Position numbers and translations under genes: made by a program. Of a stretch of DNA of 64,000 nucleotides, positions 1-10,899 are shown piece by piece. The stretch lies in NCBI RefSeq assembly GCF_023509015.1, contig NZ_CP094975.1, positions 1,309,501-1,373,500 of the forward strand. The letters run 5' to 3'. Under the pieces are notes generated by a model. The model ran no database searches, was not told where the DNA came from, and was given only the letters and a program-made list of their open reading frames with translations. This DNA comes from Pseudomonas abieticivorans. Its GTDB lineage: Bacteria > Pseudomonadota > Gammaproteobacteria > Pseudomonadales > Pseudomonadaceae. The first letter of the stretch is position 1, and each line of letters begins with the position of its first letter.

Positions 1-1237
1 TGTTTTGTTGTTCGCCCTGGCCACGCAGGGGTTTGAAACCTACCACTTGTTGCGCCAGTTCGTCGTCCCCCAGGATCAAGGCATAGAGCGCACCGCTCTT
101 GTCGGCCTTCTTGAACTGGCTCTTGAAGCTGCCGGCACCGGCGTTCACCTGCAGGCGCAGGCCTGGCAGTTGGTCGCGCAGGCGTTCGGTCAAGGCAAGG
201 CCGGCCAGCTCTGCCTGCTCGCCAAAGGCGCACAGGTAGACGTCGACCGTACGGGCAATGGACTCCGGCACCTGGCCCAGGGTTTCAAGCATCAGGATCA
301 GGCGCTCGATGCCCATGGCAAAGCCCACGCCTGGGGTCGGCTTGCCGCCCATCTGCTCGACCAGGCCATCGTAGCGGCCACCGGCGCACACGGTGCCTTG
401 GGCGCCGAGCTTGTCGGTGACCCATTCAAATACCGTCTTGCTGTAGTAGTCCAGGCCACGCACCAGCTTGGGGTTGATCACGTAGGGAATGCCCACGGCG
501 TCCAGGCGAGCCTTGAGGCCCTCGAAGTGCACGCGCGACTCTTCGTCCAGGTAATCGGCAAGCTTGGGCGCGTTCACCAGCACGGCCTGGGTTTCCGGGT
601 GCTTGGTGTCCAGCACGCGCAGCGGGTTGGTTTTCAACCGGCGCTGGCTGTCCTCGTCGATCTTGTCCAGGTGCGCGGTGAGGAACTCCACCAGCGCGCC
701 ACGGTAGCGCGCACGCGCCTCACTGGTACCCAGGCTGTTGAGTTCCAGGGTAACCGCGTCGCTGATACCAAGGGCCTTCCACAGGCGCGCCGTGAACACG
801 ATCAGTTCGGCATCGATGTCCGGCCCTTCCAGGTTGAACACTTCCAGGCCGATCTGGTGGAACTGGCGATAGCGGCCTTTTTGCGGACGCTCGTGGCGGA
901 ACATCGGGCCGATGTACCACAACTTCTGCACCTGGCCACCACCGGTCAGGCCGTGTTCCAGCATGGCCCGCACGCACGCGGCGGTGCCTTCGGGGCGCAG
1001 GGTCAGCGAATCGCCGTTGCGGTCCTCGAAGGTGTACATCTCTTTTTCGACGATGTCGGTGACTTCGCCGATCGAACGCTTGAACAGTTCGGTGAACTCC
1101 ACGATCGGCATGCGCACCTGGCGGTAGCCGTAGGTGTCCAGCAAGCCTGCCACGGTGCTTTCGAAATAGCGCCACAGGGGCGTCTGGTCCGGCAGGAGGT
1201 CGTTCATGCCACGAATGGCTTGCAGCGTCTTACTCAC
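1..1237 (-). CDS. hisS: Histidine--tRNA ligase, C-terminus cut by window edge
   Basis: Charges tRNA-His with histidine in the cytoplasm (class II aminoacyl-tRNA synthetase). The reverse strand reads [16 protein letters not shown] from a GTG at 1235-1237, the usual HisS N-terminus. Class II signatures are visible: LRPEGTA, a motif-2 stretch [14 protein letters not shown], and the histidine-binding LVRGLDYYS. About 412 codons are present. The family is near 430, so roughly the last 15-20 residues lie beyond base 1. It is the last visible gene of the minus-strand block and begins 22 bp after the ispG stop, so it is probably co-transcribed with ispG. Confidence 0.97.
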   Translation of the reverse strand, partial: MSKTLQAIRGMNDLLPDQTPLWRYFESTVAGLLDTYGYRQVRMPIVEFTELFKRSIGEVTDIVEKEMYTFEDRNGDSLTLRPEGTAACVRAMLEHGLTGGGQVQKLWYIGPMFRHERPQKGRYRQFHQIGLEVFNLEGPDIDAELIVFTARLWKALGISDAVTLELNSLGTSEARARYRGALVEFLTAHLDKIDEDSQRRLKTNPLRVLDTKHPETQAVLVNAPKLADYLDEESRVHFEGLKARLDAVGIPYVINPKLVRGLDYYSKTVFEWVTDKLGAQGTVCAGGRYDGLVEQMGGKPTPGVGFAMGIERLILMLETLGQVPESIARTVDVYLCAFGEQAELAGLALTERLRDQLPGLRLQVNAGAGSFKSQFKKADKSGALYALILGDDELAQQVVGFKPLRGQGEQQN

Positions 1238-1258
1238 GGGTAATCCTTAAAATGCTGT

Positions 1259-2368
1259 TCAGCCGCGGGCGATCAGCGCCGCGTCGGCTTCGACTTTTTC
1301 GGCCGCCTTGCGCCGGATCAGCCTCTCGAGCTCATCCACCAGGTTCTCGTTGGTCAGCTTTTGCGCAGGCTTGCCGTCGATGTAGATCAGGTTCGGCGTG
1401 CCGCCGGTCAGGCCAACATGGGCTTCCTTGGCCTCGCCGGGGCCGTTGACCACACAGCCGATCACGGCGACATCCAAGGGTACCAGCAGGTCTTCCAGGC
1501 GCCCTTCCAACTCGTTCATGGTCTTGACCACATCGAAGTTCTGCCGCGAGCAGCTCGGGCAGGCGATGAAGTTGATGCCACGCGAACGCAGGCGCAGGGA
1601 CTTGAGGATGTCGTAACCGACTTTCACTTCCTCGACCGGGTCTGCCGCCAACGAGATGCGGATGGTATCGCCAATCCCGTCGGCGAGCAGCATACCTAGG
1701 CCCACGGCGGATTTCACTGTGCCTGAGCGCAAACCACCGGCTTCGGTGATGCCCAGGTGCAGCGGCTGGATGATTTCCTTGGCCAGCAGGCGGTAGGCTT
1801 CGACGGCCATGAACACGTCCGAGGCCTTGACGCTGACCTTGAAGTCTTCGAAATTCAGGCGCTGCAAGTGCTCTACATGGCGCAGAGCCGACTCCACCAA
1901 GGCTGCCGGGGTGGGTTCGCCGTACTTTTTCTGCAGGTCTTTTTCCAGCGAACCGGCGTTCACGCCGATGCGGATCGGGATGCCGCGGTCACGGGCGGCA
2001 TCGACCACGGCGCGCACACGGTCTTCACGGCCGATGTTGCCCGGGTTGATGCGCAGGCAATCGACGCCCAGCTCGGCCACGCGCAGGGCGATCTTGTAGT
2101 CGAAGTGAATGTCGGCCACCAGCGGCACGTTCACCAGCTTTTTGATCTTGCCGAACGCCTCGGCGGCGTCCATGTCGGGCACGGACACGCGCACGATATC
2201 GGCGCCGGCATCTTCCAGGCGCATGATCTGCGCAACGGTGGCCGCGACGTCGTTGGTGTCGGTGTTGGTCATGCTCTGGACCGCGATGGGTGCATCGCCG
2301 CCGACAGGCACATTACCTACCCAGATTTTACGAGAGACGCGACGTTTGATCGGTGATTCGCCGTGCAT
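1259..2368 (-). CDS. ispG: 4-hydroxy-3-methylbut-2-enyl-diphosphate synthase
   Basis: Converts MEcPP to HMBPP in the MEP isoprenoid pathway, using a [4Fe-4S] cluster. The 369-residue protein starts [18 protein letters not shown] and has the normal bacterial length. A TIM-barrel N-terminal part is followed by the cluster-binding part with CPSC near residue 270 and [11 protein letters not shown] near 300, which gives the third Cys and the Glu ligand. The gene starts four bases after the rodZ stop, so it is in the same transcript. As an Fe-S enzyme downstream of the isc genes it is a client of that assembly machine (inference from gene order). Confidence 0.98.
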   Translation of the reverse strand: MHGESPIKRRVSRKIWVGNVPVGGDAPIAVQSMTNTDTNDVAATVAQIMRLEDAGADIVRVSVPDMDAAEAFGKIKKLVNVPLVADIHFDYKIALRVAELGVDCLRINPGNIGREDRVRAVVDAARDRGIPIRIGVNAGSLEKDLQKKYGEPTPAALVESALRHVEHLQRLNFEDFKVSVKASDVFMAVEAYRLLAKEIIQPLHLGITEAGGLRSGTVKSAVGLGMLLADGIGDTIRISLAADPVEEVKVGYDILKSLRLRSRGINFIACPSCSRQNFDVVKTMNELEGRLEDLLVPLDVAVIGCVVNGPGEAKEAHVGLTGGTPNLIYIDGKPAQKLTNENLVDELERLIRRKAAEKVEADAALIARG

Positions 2369-2372
2369 GGTT

Positions 2373-3392
2373 TTACTGCCCCACTTTCATGCGAGCCGTT
2401 TCGCCCGAGGTAAAGGGCGCGACATCAACGGGCTGGCCGTTATACGAGATTTGCGCACCGCGGGCATAGCCCAGGCGGACCGCGAACGGCGGCTTGCCGC
2501 TCAGCGACAGGCTTTCGCCCTTGCGCTTGAGACCGCTGAGCAGGACCTTGCCATTGGCATCGGTGACCTGGGTCCAGCAGTCGGCGGTGAACTGAAACTG
2601 CAGTTGGCCGCTGCCGGCAACCGGCTCGCTGGCGGCGGCAGCCGGTGCAGCGGGTGCGGGCGCGGCGACAGCGGGCGTGTGCGCCACGGCAGGAGCACTT
2701 GGTGCTACCGGTGCGGTGGTGGTCGGCGCCGCAGTGGCCACGGGTACGCCGGCCTGGGCCGCAACGGTGGCTGGCGATGCCGGCGTACCGGTGGTGGCCG
2801 GGTCTACCGGTGGCTGACCCTGGTTCAGGCTCAGCGCGGTGCTGCTGCCGTCTTTCTCGGCCTCGGTCACGGCCTGGTCTTCAGGCTCGTCGATCGGGTG
2901 GATCTGGGTGGTGCCGTCGGCGCTTTCGACCTCGACGTGCTCCATGGCCAAGCCCGACTGGTCTTTGCTGCGCTGGTTGTTCTGGTCCTGCCACCAGAAA
3001 AAGCCACCGCCGACCACGGCCAGCAGGAGCAGCAGGCTGACCCCGCGCAGAATATTGTGCGACAGGCGCACCGGTTCCTCGATGCGGCCCAGGCTGTGCA
3101 CTTCACTGCCCTGGGAATGGCTGCCAGTGGCCTGGTCGAAGGCCAGCACCAGCGGCGCCTGATCCATGCCGAGCAATTTCGCGTAGGCGCGGATATAGCC
3201 CCGGGCAAATGTGTGCCCGGGCAGCTTGTCGAACGCGCCCGCCTCAAGGTTGCCAAGGGAGCTGACGGTCAGGTTGAGCTTCACTGCCACTTCGGCTAGC
3301 GACCAGCCACGGCTTTCGCGGGCCTGGCGCAAGGTCTCACCAGGGTTCACGCGAGTCGCTGCTACAACTTCGGGATGCGCCGCTTTCATCAT
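2373..3392 (-). CDS. rodZ: Cytoskeleton protein RodZ
   Basis: Inner-membrane protein that links MreB to the wall-elongation machinery and helps set rod shape. An N-terminal helix-turn-helix (HTH_25 type, residues about 18-85) is followed by one membrane segment at about 113-134. A long Ala/Pro/Thr-rich periplasmic linker (about 190-255) leads to a C-terminal DUF4115-like beta domain (about 262-339). Its start overlaps the pilW stop by 4 bp, indicating translational coupling. The low-complexity linker is expected to vary between strains. Length (339) is in the Pseudomonas range. Confidence 0.95.
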   Translation of the reverse strand: MMKAAHPEVVAATRVNPGETLRQARESRGWSLAEVAVKLNLTVSSLGNLEAGAFDKLPGHTFARGYIRAYAKLLGMDQAPLVLAFDQATGSHSQGSEVHSLGRIEEPVRLSHNILRGVSLLLLLAVVGGGFFWWQDQNNQRSKDQSGLAMEHVEVESADGTTQIHPIDEPEDQAVTEAEKDGSSTALSLNQGQPPVDPATTGTPASPATVAAQAGVPVATAAPTTTAPVAPSAPAVAHTPAVAAPAPAAPAAAASEPVAGSGQLQFQFTADCWTQVTDANGKVLLSGLKRKGESLSLSGKPPFAVRLGYARGAQISYNGQPVDVAPFTSGETARMKVGQ

Positions 3393-4147
3393 TGCTCCGA
3401 CAGGTATTGCTGATATTCCGGCGTACCGGGATAGAGTCTTCTGAGTTGCAGGCCAAAACTGGCCGCTTTGTTCTTGTCTTCGAACACCTTCGCCAGCCGC
3501 GTGCCCAACAACAGGCTGCGGGCGTTTTGCTCGCTCATCTGGCTGAAACGGTCGTAGTAACCACGCGAGGGCACATAATGCCTGTCTTCGTAAGACAACT
3601 CAGCCATTTCAAGCAGTGCACGCGGTTGCTGGCCATTGAGGCGCAGGGCTTTGTCGAGCAATTGCTGGCCCTGTTCACGCTGGCCGAGCTTGAGCGCGGT
3701 CATGCCCATGTTCTCGAACACCCGGGAACGCTCAGGGTACAGGATGTCGGCCGAGGCTTTTTCAAACATCGCGTAAGCGTCCTGATACTGCTTTTGCTCG
3801 TACAGGAAGCTGCCGTAGTTGTTCAGGATACGCGCATCGTCGCCGCGACTGGAAATGGCCTTGCGAAAATACTCGTCGGCAAGCTTGGGCTCCATCTCGG
3901 CCTGGAACACCAGGCCCAGCGCCGCGTTGGCGTCAGGGTCGGAAGCATCCAGCTCCAGGGCCTTTTTCAGTGGCACCTTGGCGCGTTCCGCCGCGCCCTC
4001 CTGCAGGTAGCCGATGCCCAGCTGCACGTAGGCCTTGCGCGCTTCGTCACGGCCCTTGCTGGTACTCATCGGGTTGACTTGACCCGTGGTGACGCACCCA
4101 GCCAACAGGCTGACAAACAGTAGCAACAGCGCGGCGCGCAGGGTCAT
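3389..4147 (-). CDS. pilW: Type IV pilus biogenesis/stability lipoprotein PilW (PilF)
   Basis: Outer-membrane pilotin for the type IV pilus secretin PilQ. The N-terminus MTLRAALLLLFVSLLAGC is a lipoprotein signal peptide with a lipobox ending at Cys18. The rest is TPR repeats, with segments such as AYVQLGIGYLQEGA, DANAALGLVFQAEM and ARILNNYGSFLYEQ, as in PilF/PilW. The 252-residue length is typical. It lies between rlmN and rodZ, the conserved order in gammaproteobacteria, 12 bp after the rlmN stop and overlapping rodZ by 4 bp. Confidence 0.95.
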   Translation of the reverse strand: MTLRAALLLLFVSLLAGCVTTGQVNPMSTSKGRDEARKAYVQLGIGYLQEGAAERAKVPLKKALELDASDPDANAALGLVFQAEMEPKLADEYFRKAISSRGDDARILNNYGSFLYEQKQYQDAYAMFEKASADILYPERSRVFENMGMTALKLGQREQGQQLLDKALRLNGQQPRALLEMAELSYEDRHYVPSRGYYDRFSQMSEQNARSLLLGTRLAKVFEDKNKAASFGLQLRRLYPGTPEYQQYLSEQ

Positions 4148-4159
4148 AGAGATCCTCTC

Positions 4160-5308
4160 TTAGGAGCGGTTCGCAGCGTCAAGCGGCATGTCGCCATCGG
4201 CATTGAGCTGCCGTACGGCGATATAGCGTTCGCTGCGTCGGGTGCGGTCCATCACCTGCCCGACCAATTGGCCACAGGCCGCGTCGATGTCTTCGCCACG
4301 GGTAGTACGTACCGTGACATTGAAACCGGCCTGGTGCAAATGATCCTGGAAGCGACGGATGGCATTGTTGCTCGGTCGCTCGTAACCCGAATGGGGGAAC
4401 GGGTTGAACGGGATCAAGTTGATTTTGCACGGGACGTTCTTGAGCAACTCGGCCGTTTCGATCGCGTGCTCCAGCTTATCGTTTACGTCCTTGAGCAAGG
4501 TGTACTCAATGGTAAGCACACGTTTCTCGCCCAGCGACGACATGTAGCGCTGGCAGGATTCGAGCAATACCTTGAGCGGGTATTTCTTGTTGATCGGAAC
4601 CAGTTCGTTGCGCAGCGCGTCGTTAGGCGCGTGCAGCGACAGGGCCAGGGACACATCGATGTGCTTGGCCAACTCGTCGATCATCGGCACCACGCCCGAG
4701 GTGGACAGGGTCACCCGGCGCTTGGAGATGCCGTAGCCCAGGTCATCCATCATCAGATGCATGGCGGCGACCACGTTGTCGAAGTTCAGCAATGGCTCAC
4801 CCATGCCCATCATCACCACGTTGGTGATGGCACGGTCGACGGTAGCCGGGACACTGCCGAAAGATTTGTTGGCAATCCACACCTGGCCGATCACTTCGGC
4901 GGCGGTGAGGTTGCTATTGAAGCCTTGTTTGCCCGTGGAGCAGAAACTGCAATCCAGGGCACAGCCCGCCTGGGACGAAACACACAAGGTGCCGCGCTTG
5001 CCCTGGGGGATGTACACGGTCTCGACGCAGCTGCCGGACGCCACTCGCACTACCCATTTACGGGTGCCGTCGGTGGAGATGTCCTCGCTGACCACTTCGG
5101 GGCCGCGAATTTCAGCACAGACCTTGAGCTTTTCGCGCAAGGCCTTGCTGACGTTCGTCATGGCGTCGAAATCATCGACGCCAAAATGGTGGATCCACTT
5201 CATGACCTGACCGGCACGAAAGCGCTTCTCCCCGATCGAGTCGAAGAACTGTTCCATTTCCGGTTGAGTCAGCCCCAACAGGTTTGTCTTGCCAGTCATG
5301 TCATTCAT
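4160..5308 (-). CDS. rlmN: Dual-specificity RNA methyltransferase RlmN
   Basis: Radical-SAM enzyme that makes C2-methyladenosine at A2503 of 23S rRNA and A37 of some tRNAs. The [4Fe-4S] motif CxxxCxxC is at residues 116-123 (CALDCSFC). The second catalytic Cys is near residue 350 (DAACGQL). I chose the ATG at 5306-5308 ([12 protein letters not shown]), which has AAGGTGA a few bases upstream. The open frame extends 25 codons further, into ndk, without family similarity. Length 382 is typical. It sits 22 bp after ndk in the same direction. Confidence 0.97.
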   Translation of the reverse strand: MNDMTGKTNLLGLTQPEMEQFFDSIGEKRFRAGQVMKWIHHFGVDDFDAMTNVSKALREKLKVCAEIRGPEVVSEDISTDGTRKWVVRVASGSCVETVYIPQGKRGTLCVSSQAGCALDCSFCSTGKQGFNSNLTAAEVIGQVWIANKSFGSVPATVDRAITNVVMMGMGEPLLNFDNVVAAMHLMMDDLGYGISKRRVTLSTSGVVPMIDELAKHIDVSLALSLHAPNDALRNELVPINKKYPLKVLLESCQRYMSSLGEKRVLTIEYTLLKDVNDKLEHAIETAELLKNVPCKINLIPFNPFPHSGYERPSNNAIRRFQDHLHQAGFNVTVRTTRGEDIDAACGQLVGQVMDRTRRSERYIAVRQLNADGDMPLDAANRS

Positions 5309-5330
5309 GGTTTCACCTTCACCCAATCGC

Positions 5331-5762
5331 TTAGCGAGTGCGTGCGCAGACTTCGGTAGCTGCGAAGAAGTACGAGATTTCACGTGCAGCAGCGGCTTCG
5401 GAGTCCGAACCGTGTACAGCGTTGGCGTCGATGGAGTCAGCGAAGTCAGCGCGGATGGTACCGGCAGCAGCTTCTTTAGGGTTGGTAGCGCCCATCAGCT
5501 CACGGTTTTTAGCAATGGCTTCTTCGCCTTCCAGAACCTGAACGACAACAGGGCCGGAGATCATGAAGGCAACCAGTTCGCCGAAGAAACCACGAGCGCT
5601 GTGCTCAGCGTAGAAACCTTCAGCTTCGGCCTTGGACAGTTGCTTCATTTTCGAAGCGACGACTTGCAGACCGGCTTTTTCGAAACGGGTGACGATTTCG
5701 CCAACAACGTTTTTAGCGACGGCGTCAGGCTTGATGATGGAGAAAGTACGTTGAACAGCCAT
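5331..5762 (-). CDS. ndk: Nucleoside diphosphate kinase
   Basis: Transfers the gamma-phosphate of ATP to other nucleoside diphosphates through a phospho-histidine. The catalytic histidine is His117 in the signature NAVHGSDS. The N-terminus [15 protein letters not shown] is the canonical ndk start, and the length (143) is normal within two residues. It lies between iscX and rlmN on the same strand, with about 90 bp to iscX. An independent promoter in that gap is possible, but I see no strong one. Confidence 0.98.
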   Translation of the reverse strand: MAVQRTFSIIKPDAVAKNVVGEIVTRFEKAGLQVVASKMKQLSKAEAEGFYAEHSARGFFGELVAFMISGPVVVQVLEGEEAIAKNRELMGATNPKEAAAGTIRADFADSIDANAVHGSDSEAAAAREISYFFAATEVCARTR

Positions 5763-5852
5763 GGTGTAACTCCAGAAACAGTGGTTTTTGCGAAAAATTA
5801 AACCCGCGAATTATACGCGGGTTCTGGGGTATTGCCTAACCTGCGCGGATGA

Positions 5853-6053
5853 TCAGTCCAATTCTTCGATCCAGAGGCCTTGCACGGCCTCCAGTACCTT
5901 CTCGCCACAACGGCCAGAGGTGTTGTCAAAATCGGGCAGTTCCATGATCCATCGCTGCAGATCGACGAAATTAACCGAAAGCGGATTGACTTCCGGCTTG
6001 GCCTCGGCCAACTCCTCGGCAATACGCTGTACATCATTCCAGCCGTAAGACAT
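5853..6053 (-). CDS. iscX: Fe-S assembly protein IscX
   Basis: Small acidic adaptor that binds IscS and iron and tunes cluster assembly. The 66-residue protein begins MSYGWNDVQRIAEELAE, and the rest (PLSVNFVDLQRWIMELPDF) is textbook IscX. The ATG at 6051-6053 has GGGAG just upstream. An in-frame start 12 codons earlier would overlap fdx and lacks family support. It is the last of the isc genes proper, directly after fdx. Confidence 0.95.
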   Translation of the reverse strand: MSYGWNDVQRIAEELAEAKPEVNPLSVNFVDLQRWIMELPDFDNTSGRCGEKVLEAVQGLWIEELD

Positions 6054-6066
6054 GACAATCTCCCGA

Positions 6067-6408
6067 TCAGTGCGGCGCTTCGGCTGCATGGTTGAGCGAG
6101 TATTTCGGAATTTCGACGGTAATGTCTTCGGTCCCGACCTTGGCCTGGCAGCTCAGGCGCGAGGTGGGCTCAAGACCCCAAGCGCGATCCAGGAAGTCTT
6201 CTTCCAGCTCGTCGGCCTCCTCCAGCGAGTTAAAACCCTCGCGGATGATGCAGTGGCAGGTGGTGCAGGCGCACACGCCGCCACAGGCACTTTCGATCTC
6301 GATGTGGTTGTCGTGTGCCACTTCCAGGATCGACTTGCCGGTTTCGGCCTCGACGACCATACCGTCCGGGCAATGCTCGGCGTGGGGCAGAAAAATGATC
6401 TGCGGCAT
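6067..6408 (-). CDS. fdx: ISC-type [2Fe-2S] ferredoxin
   Basis: Electron donor for Fe-S cluster assembly on IscU. The 113-residue protein has the adrenodoxin-type cluster ligands Cys42, Cys48, Cys51 and Cys87 (ACGGVCACTTCHC and LSCQAK). Extra cysteines at 46 and 53 are usual for this family. It follows hscA with a 3-bp gap and precedes iscX. Confidence 0.97.
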   Translation of the reverse strand: MPQIIFLPHAEHCPDGMVVEAETGKSILEVAHDNHIEIESACGGVCACTTCHCIIREGFNSLEEADELEEDFLDRAWGLEPTSRLSCQAKVGTEDITVEIPKYSLNHAAEAPH

Positions 6409-6411
6409 CAG

Positions 6412-8274
6412 TTATTCCTCAATCTCATTCAGGTTGCGGCCGGACAGTGCGGCTTTTACCGTCAAATCCATGCGCCGGGCGGCAAAGGCATCCGTCACTT
6501 GCGACACACGCTTGGTCTGCTGCTCGATGGCGGCGCCATCGGAACCGACCATCAATTCACGCAATTGGTCGACCTGAAAGTCGATGGCCTGGCGCTCTTG
6601 CGCGCTCAACAGGCGATCACCGTCGGCCAGCAAGGCGGCCTCGACCGCTTCAACCAGACGCTCGGCGTCAACCTGGTGCTCGCGCAACTGGCGTGCCACT
6701 TTGTCATCGTTGGCATGTTGGAACGAATCCTTGAGCATCTTGGCGATTTCACCATCGGTCAGGCCGTAGGACGGCTTGACCTGGATGCTGGCTTCAACGC
6801 CCGAACCCAGCTCGCGCGCGGCGACACTGAGCAGGCCATCGGCGTCCACCTGGAAGGTGACACGGATTTTCGCCGCGCCCGCGACCATGGGCGGAATGCC
6901 ACGCAACTCAAAGCGCGCCAGGGAGCGGCAGTCGCTGATCAGCTCGCGCTCGCCCTGCAGCACATGAATCATCATGGCCGACTGGCCGTCTTTATAGGTG
7001 GTGAAATCCTGGGCACGGGCGACGGGAATGGTGGTGTTGCGCGCAATCACCTTCTCCATCAGCCCGCCCATGGTCTCCAACCCCAGGGACAGCGGGATCA
7101 CGTCGAGCAGCAGCAACTCGCCGCCGTCACGCTTGTTGCCGGCCAAGGTATCAGCCTGGATGGCAGCGCCAATGGCGACCACCTGATCCGGGTCGATCTC
7201 GGTCAGCGGTGCACGGCCAAACAGCTCGGCCACCGCCTCGCGCACACGCGGCACACGGGTGGAACCACCGACCATGACCACGGCGCCGACTTCTTCGAAC
7301 TCAACGTTGGAATCACGGACGGCACGGCGGCAGGCTTTCAGGCTGCGAGCAACCATCGGCTCGATCAGGCTGTTGAAAAACTCGCGGCTCAGCTCACTTT
7401 GCCAGGCGCCATGGCTGACAGCCACGGTGTCAGCAACGGTCAAGGCCTCTTTGGCTGCACACGCGGTTTGCAGCAACTGACGTTGTGCACCGGGGTCCAG
7501 GTCCGAAGACAGGCCTGCCTGCTCGACGATCCAGCCGGCGATGACGTGGTCGAAGTCGTCGCCGCCCAAGGCGCTGTCGCCCCCGGTGGCCAGCACTTCG
7601 AACACACCACCGGTCAGGCGCAAGATCGAGATATCGAAGGTACCGCCGCCCAGGTCGTAAATAGCCACCACGCCCTCGGCATGCTGGTCCAGGCCGTAGG
7701 CCACGGCCGCAGCCGTCGGCTCGTTGAGCAGGCGCAGCACGTTCAGGCCCGCCAACTTGGCGGCATCCTTGGTGGCTTGGCGCTGGGCATCATCGAAGTA
7801 GGCCGGCACGGTGATCACCGCCCCTACCAACTCACCACCCAAGGTGGCTTCTGCGCGCTGGCGCAGCACCCTGAGGATGTCGGCGGAGACTTCGACCGGG
7901 CTTTTGGGGCCCTGCACGGTTTCGATGAACGGCATATGCGACTCACCGCCCACGAAGCGGTAAGGCAGCTGCTCGCCCAATTGCTTGACGTCGGCTAGGC
8001 CGCGACCCATCAGGCGCTTGACCGACAGCACGGTGTTGAGCGGATCACTGGCGGCAGCTGCCTTGGCGCTGCTGCCTACTTCGATACGGTCGGCGTGGTA
8101 GCGCACGGCAGACGGCAGGATGACCTGCCCCTGGGCGTCCGCCAAAGGTTCGGACAGACCACTGCGCAATGCAGCGACCAGCGAATTGGTAGTGCCAAGG
8201 TCAATACCCACCGCCAGCTTGCGCTGGTGCGGTTGGGGACTTTGGCCGGGTTCGGCGATCTGCAGTAGGGCCAT
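6412..8274 (-). CDS. hscA: Fe-S protein assembly chaperone HscA (Hsp70)
   Basis: Specialised Hsp70 that, with HscB, releases the nascent cluster from IscU. The ATPase domain starts with [12 protein letters not shown] (about residues 23-34) and contains [14 protein letters not shown]. The substrate-binding domain follows from about residue 390. The 620-residue length matches HscA. The predicted partner motif LPPVK is present in IscU here. A long open frame on the opposite strand across this gene is a GC-rich shadow. Confidence 0.98.
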   Translation of the reverse strand: MALLQIAEPGQSPQPHQRKLAVGIDLGTTNSLVAALRSGLSEPLADAQGQVILPSAVRYHADRIEVGSSAKAAAASDPLNTVLSVKRLMGRGLADVKQLGEQLPYRFVGGESHMPFIETVQGPKSPVEVSADILRVLRQRAEATLGGELVGAVITVPAYFDDAQRQATKDAAKLAGLNVLRLLNEPTAAAVAYGLDQHAEGVVAIYDLGGGTFDISILRLTGGVFEVLATGGDSALGGDDFDHVIAGWIVEQAGLSSDLDPGAQRQLLQTACAAKEALTVADTVAVSHGAWQSELSREFFNSLIEPMVARSLKACRRAVRDSNVEFEEVGAVVMVGGSTRVPRVREAVAELFGRAPLTEIDPDQVVAIGAAIQADTLAGNKRDGGELLLLDVIPLSLGLETMGGLMEKVIARNTTIPVARAQDFTTYKDGQSAMMIHVLQGERELISDCRSLARFELRGIPPMVAGAAKIRVTFQVDADGLLSVAARELGSGVEASIQVKPSYGLTDGEIAKMLKDSFQHANDDKVARQLREHQVDAERLVEAVEAALLADGDRLLSAQERQAIDFQVDQLRELMVGSDGAAIEQQTKRVSQVTDAFAARRMDLTVKAALSGRNLNEIEE

Positions 8275-8315
8275 GCTTATCTGAATATCAGGCGTGCGAC
8301 CGGAGGAGCACTGGG

Positions 8316-8837
8316 TTAGTCGTCGAGGCGCTCTTCTAGCTGGCGCACTTCGTAAGAGAGCTTGTCGAGGAACTGCATGCGCCGCATCAGGCGCTCGGCC
8401 TGCTCGCGTTGCGCAGCGTCATCCCAACAGGCCGCAAAGCTATCGTTCAGTTGATCCTGGGCGACCTTCAGGCGCCGCTTGAACACCGCGACACCGTCGA
8501 TGTCGGCAGCGTCTTGCAGGTCTTCGAGTTCTTCGCGCCACTGCATCTGCTGCATCAGGAAGTCAGGGTCATGGACCGTGACTTCCTGCGGCACTTCATG
8601 CCCACCGATGGCCAGCAAGTAACGCGCACGCTTGGGCGCACTCTTGAGGGTCTGGTAGGCATCGTTCAGGCCGGCGGATTTTTCCAGTGCCACGCGCTGC
8701 TCTCGCTCGGAAGCGTCGGCAAAGCGATCAGGATGGACACCACGCGCCAACTCTCGGTAGCGCGTGGCCAACTGCTCGAGATCCAGGCGGAAGCTCGGTT
8801 GCAGGTCAAACAAGGCGAAATGACAAGGAGTACCCAC
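8316..8837 (-). CDS. hscB: Fe-S co-chaperone HscB (J protein)
   Basis: J-domain co-chaperone that delivers IscU to HscA and stimulates its ATPase. The HPD tripeptide is at residues 35-37 (GVHPDRF), and a C-terminal three-helix IscU-binding domain follows. I chose the GTG at 8835-8837 ([15 protein letters not shown]), which gives 173 residues, the family length. It has GAGG upstream and lies 8 bp past the iscA stop. A start 13 codons earlier would run into iscA. Confidence 0.96.
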   Translation of the reverse strand: MGTPCHFALFDLQPSFRLDLEQLATRYRELARGVHPDRFADASEREQRVALEKSAGLNDAYQTLKSAPKRARYLLAIGGHEVPQEVTVHDPDFLMQQMQWREELEDLQDAADIDGVAVFKRRLKVAQDQLNDSFAACWDDAAQREQAERLMRRMQFLDKLSYEVRQLEERLDD

Positions 8838-8845
8838 GTAAAGCC

Positions 8846-9169
8846 TCAGATGTTGAAGCTTTCGCCGCAGCCACACTCACCGCGTACGTTGGGGTTGTTG
8901 AACTTGAAGCCTTCGTTCAACCCTTCCTTGACGAAATCGAGCTCGGTGCCATCAAGGTACGTCAGGCTCTTGGGGTCGATGATCACTTTTTCGCCGTGAC
9001 TCTCGAACACCAAATCCTCTTCAACGGTCGCGTCGACGAATTCCAGCACATAGGCCAGACCGGAGCAGCCCGTGGTGCGTACACCCAAGCGGATACCTTC
9101 GCCCTTGCCGCGGCCGTCCAAGGAACGGCGCACGTGTTTGGCGGCGGCTTCTGTCATGCTGATAGCCAT
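8846..9169 (-). CDS. iscA: Iron-sulfur cluster assembly protein IscA
   Basis: A-type carrier that receives clusters from the IscU scaffold and passes them to target enzymes. The three conserved cysteines are Cys35 (TGCSGLAY), Cys99 and Cys101 (GECGCGESF). The length of 107 is typical. It is in the standard isc order between iscU and hscB. Confidence 0.97.
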   Translation of the reverse strand: MAISMTEAAAKHVRRSLDGRGKGEGIRLGVRTTGCSGLAYVLEFVDATVEEDLVFESHGEKVIIDPKSLTYLDGTELDFVKEGLNEGFKFNNPNVRGECGCGESFNI

Positions 9170-9206
9170 CGAGACTCCTTACTTGCAAGCAAGCGACTTA
9201 AAGCTC

Positions 9207-9593
9207 TTAGAGCAAACCTTTCTTCTGCTTGTAATCGTGAACGGCGGCCTTGATGGCGTCTTCAGCGAGTACGGAGCAGTGGATCTTCACCGGCGGCAGC
9301 GCCAGCTCTTCAGCCAGCTGGGTGTTCTTGATGGTTTCCGCCTCGTCCAGCGTCTTGCCCTTCATCCACTCGGTGGCCAGGGAGCTGGAAGCGATGGCCG
9401 AACCGCAGCCGTAGGTCTTGAACTTGGCGTCTTCGATGATGCCTTGCTCGTTGACCTTGATCTGCAGGCGCATCACGTCACCGCAGGCCGGAGCGCCGAC
9501 CATGCCGGTGCCCACGTCCGGGTCCTCGGCATTCATCTTGCCGACGTTGCGCGGGTTCTCGTAGTGGTCGATGACCTTTTCACTGTAAGCCAT
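9207..9593 (-). CDS. iscU: Fe-S cluster assembly scaffold IscU
   Basis: Scaffold on which IscS sulfur and iron are built into a cluster. The ligand residues Cys37 (GAPACGD, with Asp39), Cys63 (YGCGSAI) and Cys106 (KIHCSVL) are all present. The HscA-recognition motif LPPVK is at 99-103. The 128-residue length is normal. It lies 47 bp after iscS. Confidence 0.98.
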   Translation of the reverse strand: MAYSEKVIDHYENPRNVGKMNAEDPDVGTGMVGAPACGDVMRLQIKVNEQGIIEDAKFKTYGCGSAIASSSLATEWMKGKTLDEAETIKNTQLAEELALPPVKIHCSVLAEDAIKAAVHDYKQKKGLL

Positions 9594-9640
9594 GGTACTT
9601 AATCCTCACTCATCAGGGAGCCGTTCTTGAAGACGGCTTC

Positions 9641-10855
9641 TTAGTGCGCCGCCCACTCGATTTTCGAAATGTCGACGCCATCTTTGAACATGTCCCACAG
9701 CGGCGACAATTCGCGCAGCTTGGTGACGGCCTCGCAGACCTTGGCAGCGGCGTAGTCCACTTCTTCTTCGGTGGTGAAGCGGCCGAAGGTGAAACGGATG
9801 GAGCTGTGTGCCAGCTCGTCGTTGCGGCCCAGGGCGCGCAGTACGTACGAAGGCTCGAGGGATGCCGAAGTACAGGCCGAACCGGACGATACGGCCAGGT
9901 CCTTGAGCGCCATGATCAGCGACTCGCCTTCGACGTAGTTGAAGCTCAGGTTCAGGTTGTGCGGCACGCGGGCAGTCAGGCTGCCGTTGACGTACAGCTC
10001 TTCCAGGTGTTCGACCTGCTTGAAGAAGCGATCGCTGAGTGCCTTGATGCGCACGTTTTCAGCGGCCATTTCCTGCTTGGCGATATGGAACGCTTCGCCC
10101 ATGCCGACGATCTGGTGGGTGGCCAGGGTGCCCGAACGCATGCCGCGCTCGTGACCGCCGCCGTGCATGGCAGCTTCAAGACGTACGCGCGGCTTGCGGC
10201 TGACGTACAGCGCGCCGATGCCTTTGGGGCCGTAGGTCTTGTGGGCAGAGAACGACATCAGGTCGACTTTCAGCTTGGACAGGTCGATGTCGACCTTGCC
10301 GGTGGACTGAGCCGCGTCGACGTGAAACAGGATGCCCTTGGAGCGGGTCAGCTCGCCGATGCCGGCGATGTCGTTGATCACGCCGATTTCGTTGTTCACG
10401 TGAATCACCGACACCAGGATGGTGTCTTCGCGCAACGCCGCTTCGATCATTTCCACGGTGACCAGGCCGTCTTCGCGCGGCTCGAGGTAGGTGACCTCGA
10501 AGCCTTCGCGTTCCAGCTGGCGCATGGTGTCCAGGACCGCCTTGTGCTCGATCTTGGTGGTGATCAGGTGCTTGCCCTTGGAGCCGTAGAAGTGCGCGAC
10601 ACCCTTGATAGCCAGGTTGTCGGATTCGGTGGCACCGCTGGTCCAGACGATTTCACGCGGGTCGGCGTTGACCAGGTCGGCAACCTGGCGGCGGGCGTTT
10701 TCGACCGCTTCTTCGGCTTTCCAGCCAAAGACGTGGGAACGCGAGGCCGGGTTACCGAAGTTCCCGTCAACCAGCAGGCAGTCACTCATTTTCTGCGCGA
10801 CACGCGGGTCTACCGGCGTGGTGGCGGAATAATCGAGGTAAATCGGCAACTTCAT
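9641..10855 (-). CDS. iscS: Cysteine desulfurase IscS
   Basis: PLP enzyme that takes sulfur from cysteine for Fe-S clusters and thiolated tRNAs. The PLP lysine is Lys206 ([12 protein letters not shown]). The sulfur-accepting loop carries Cys328 ([14 protein letters not shown]). I chose the ATG at 10853-10855 ([16 protein letters not shown]), preceded by AGGAGAG, giving 404 residues. The frame is open for 16 more codons towards iscR, but these do not match the family. Confidence 0.98.
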   Translation of the reverse strand: MKLPIYLDYSATTPVDPRVAQKMSDCLLVDGNFGNPASRSHVFGWKAEEAVENARRQVADLVNADPREIVWTSGATESDNLAIKGVAHFYGSKGKHLITTKIEHKAVLDTMRQLEREGFEVTYLEPREDGLVTVEMIEAALREDTILVSVIHVNNEIGVINDIAGIGELTRSKGILFHVDAAQSTGKVDIDLSKLKVDLMSFSAHKTYGPKGIGALYVSRKPRVRLEAAMHGGGHERGMRSGTLATHQIVGMGEAFHIAKQEMAAENVRIKALSDRFFKQVEHLEELYVNGSLTARVPHNLNLSFNYVEGESLIMALKDLAVSSGSACTSASLEPSYVLRALGRNDELAHSSIRFTFGRFTTEEEVDYAAAKVCEAVTKLRELSPLWDMFKDGVDISKIEWAAH

Positions 10856-10899
10856 CAAATCTCTCCTATCAGGCAGGCAAGCCTGTGTCTCAACGGCCG

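Noticed and set aside
1..1237. hisS as a truncated pseudogene
   Set aside because: The missing C-terminus is due to the window edge; all visible motifs are intact.
6052..7998. A 648-codon open frame on the + strand
   Set aside because: It is fully antisense to hscA, has no recognisable domain, and is rich in His/Gln/Gly/Leu as expected from the reverse of GC-rich coding DNA.
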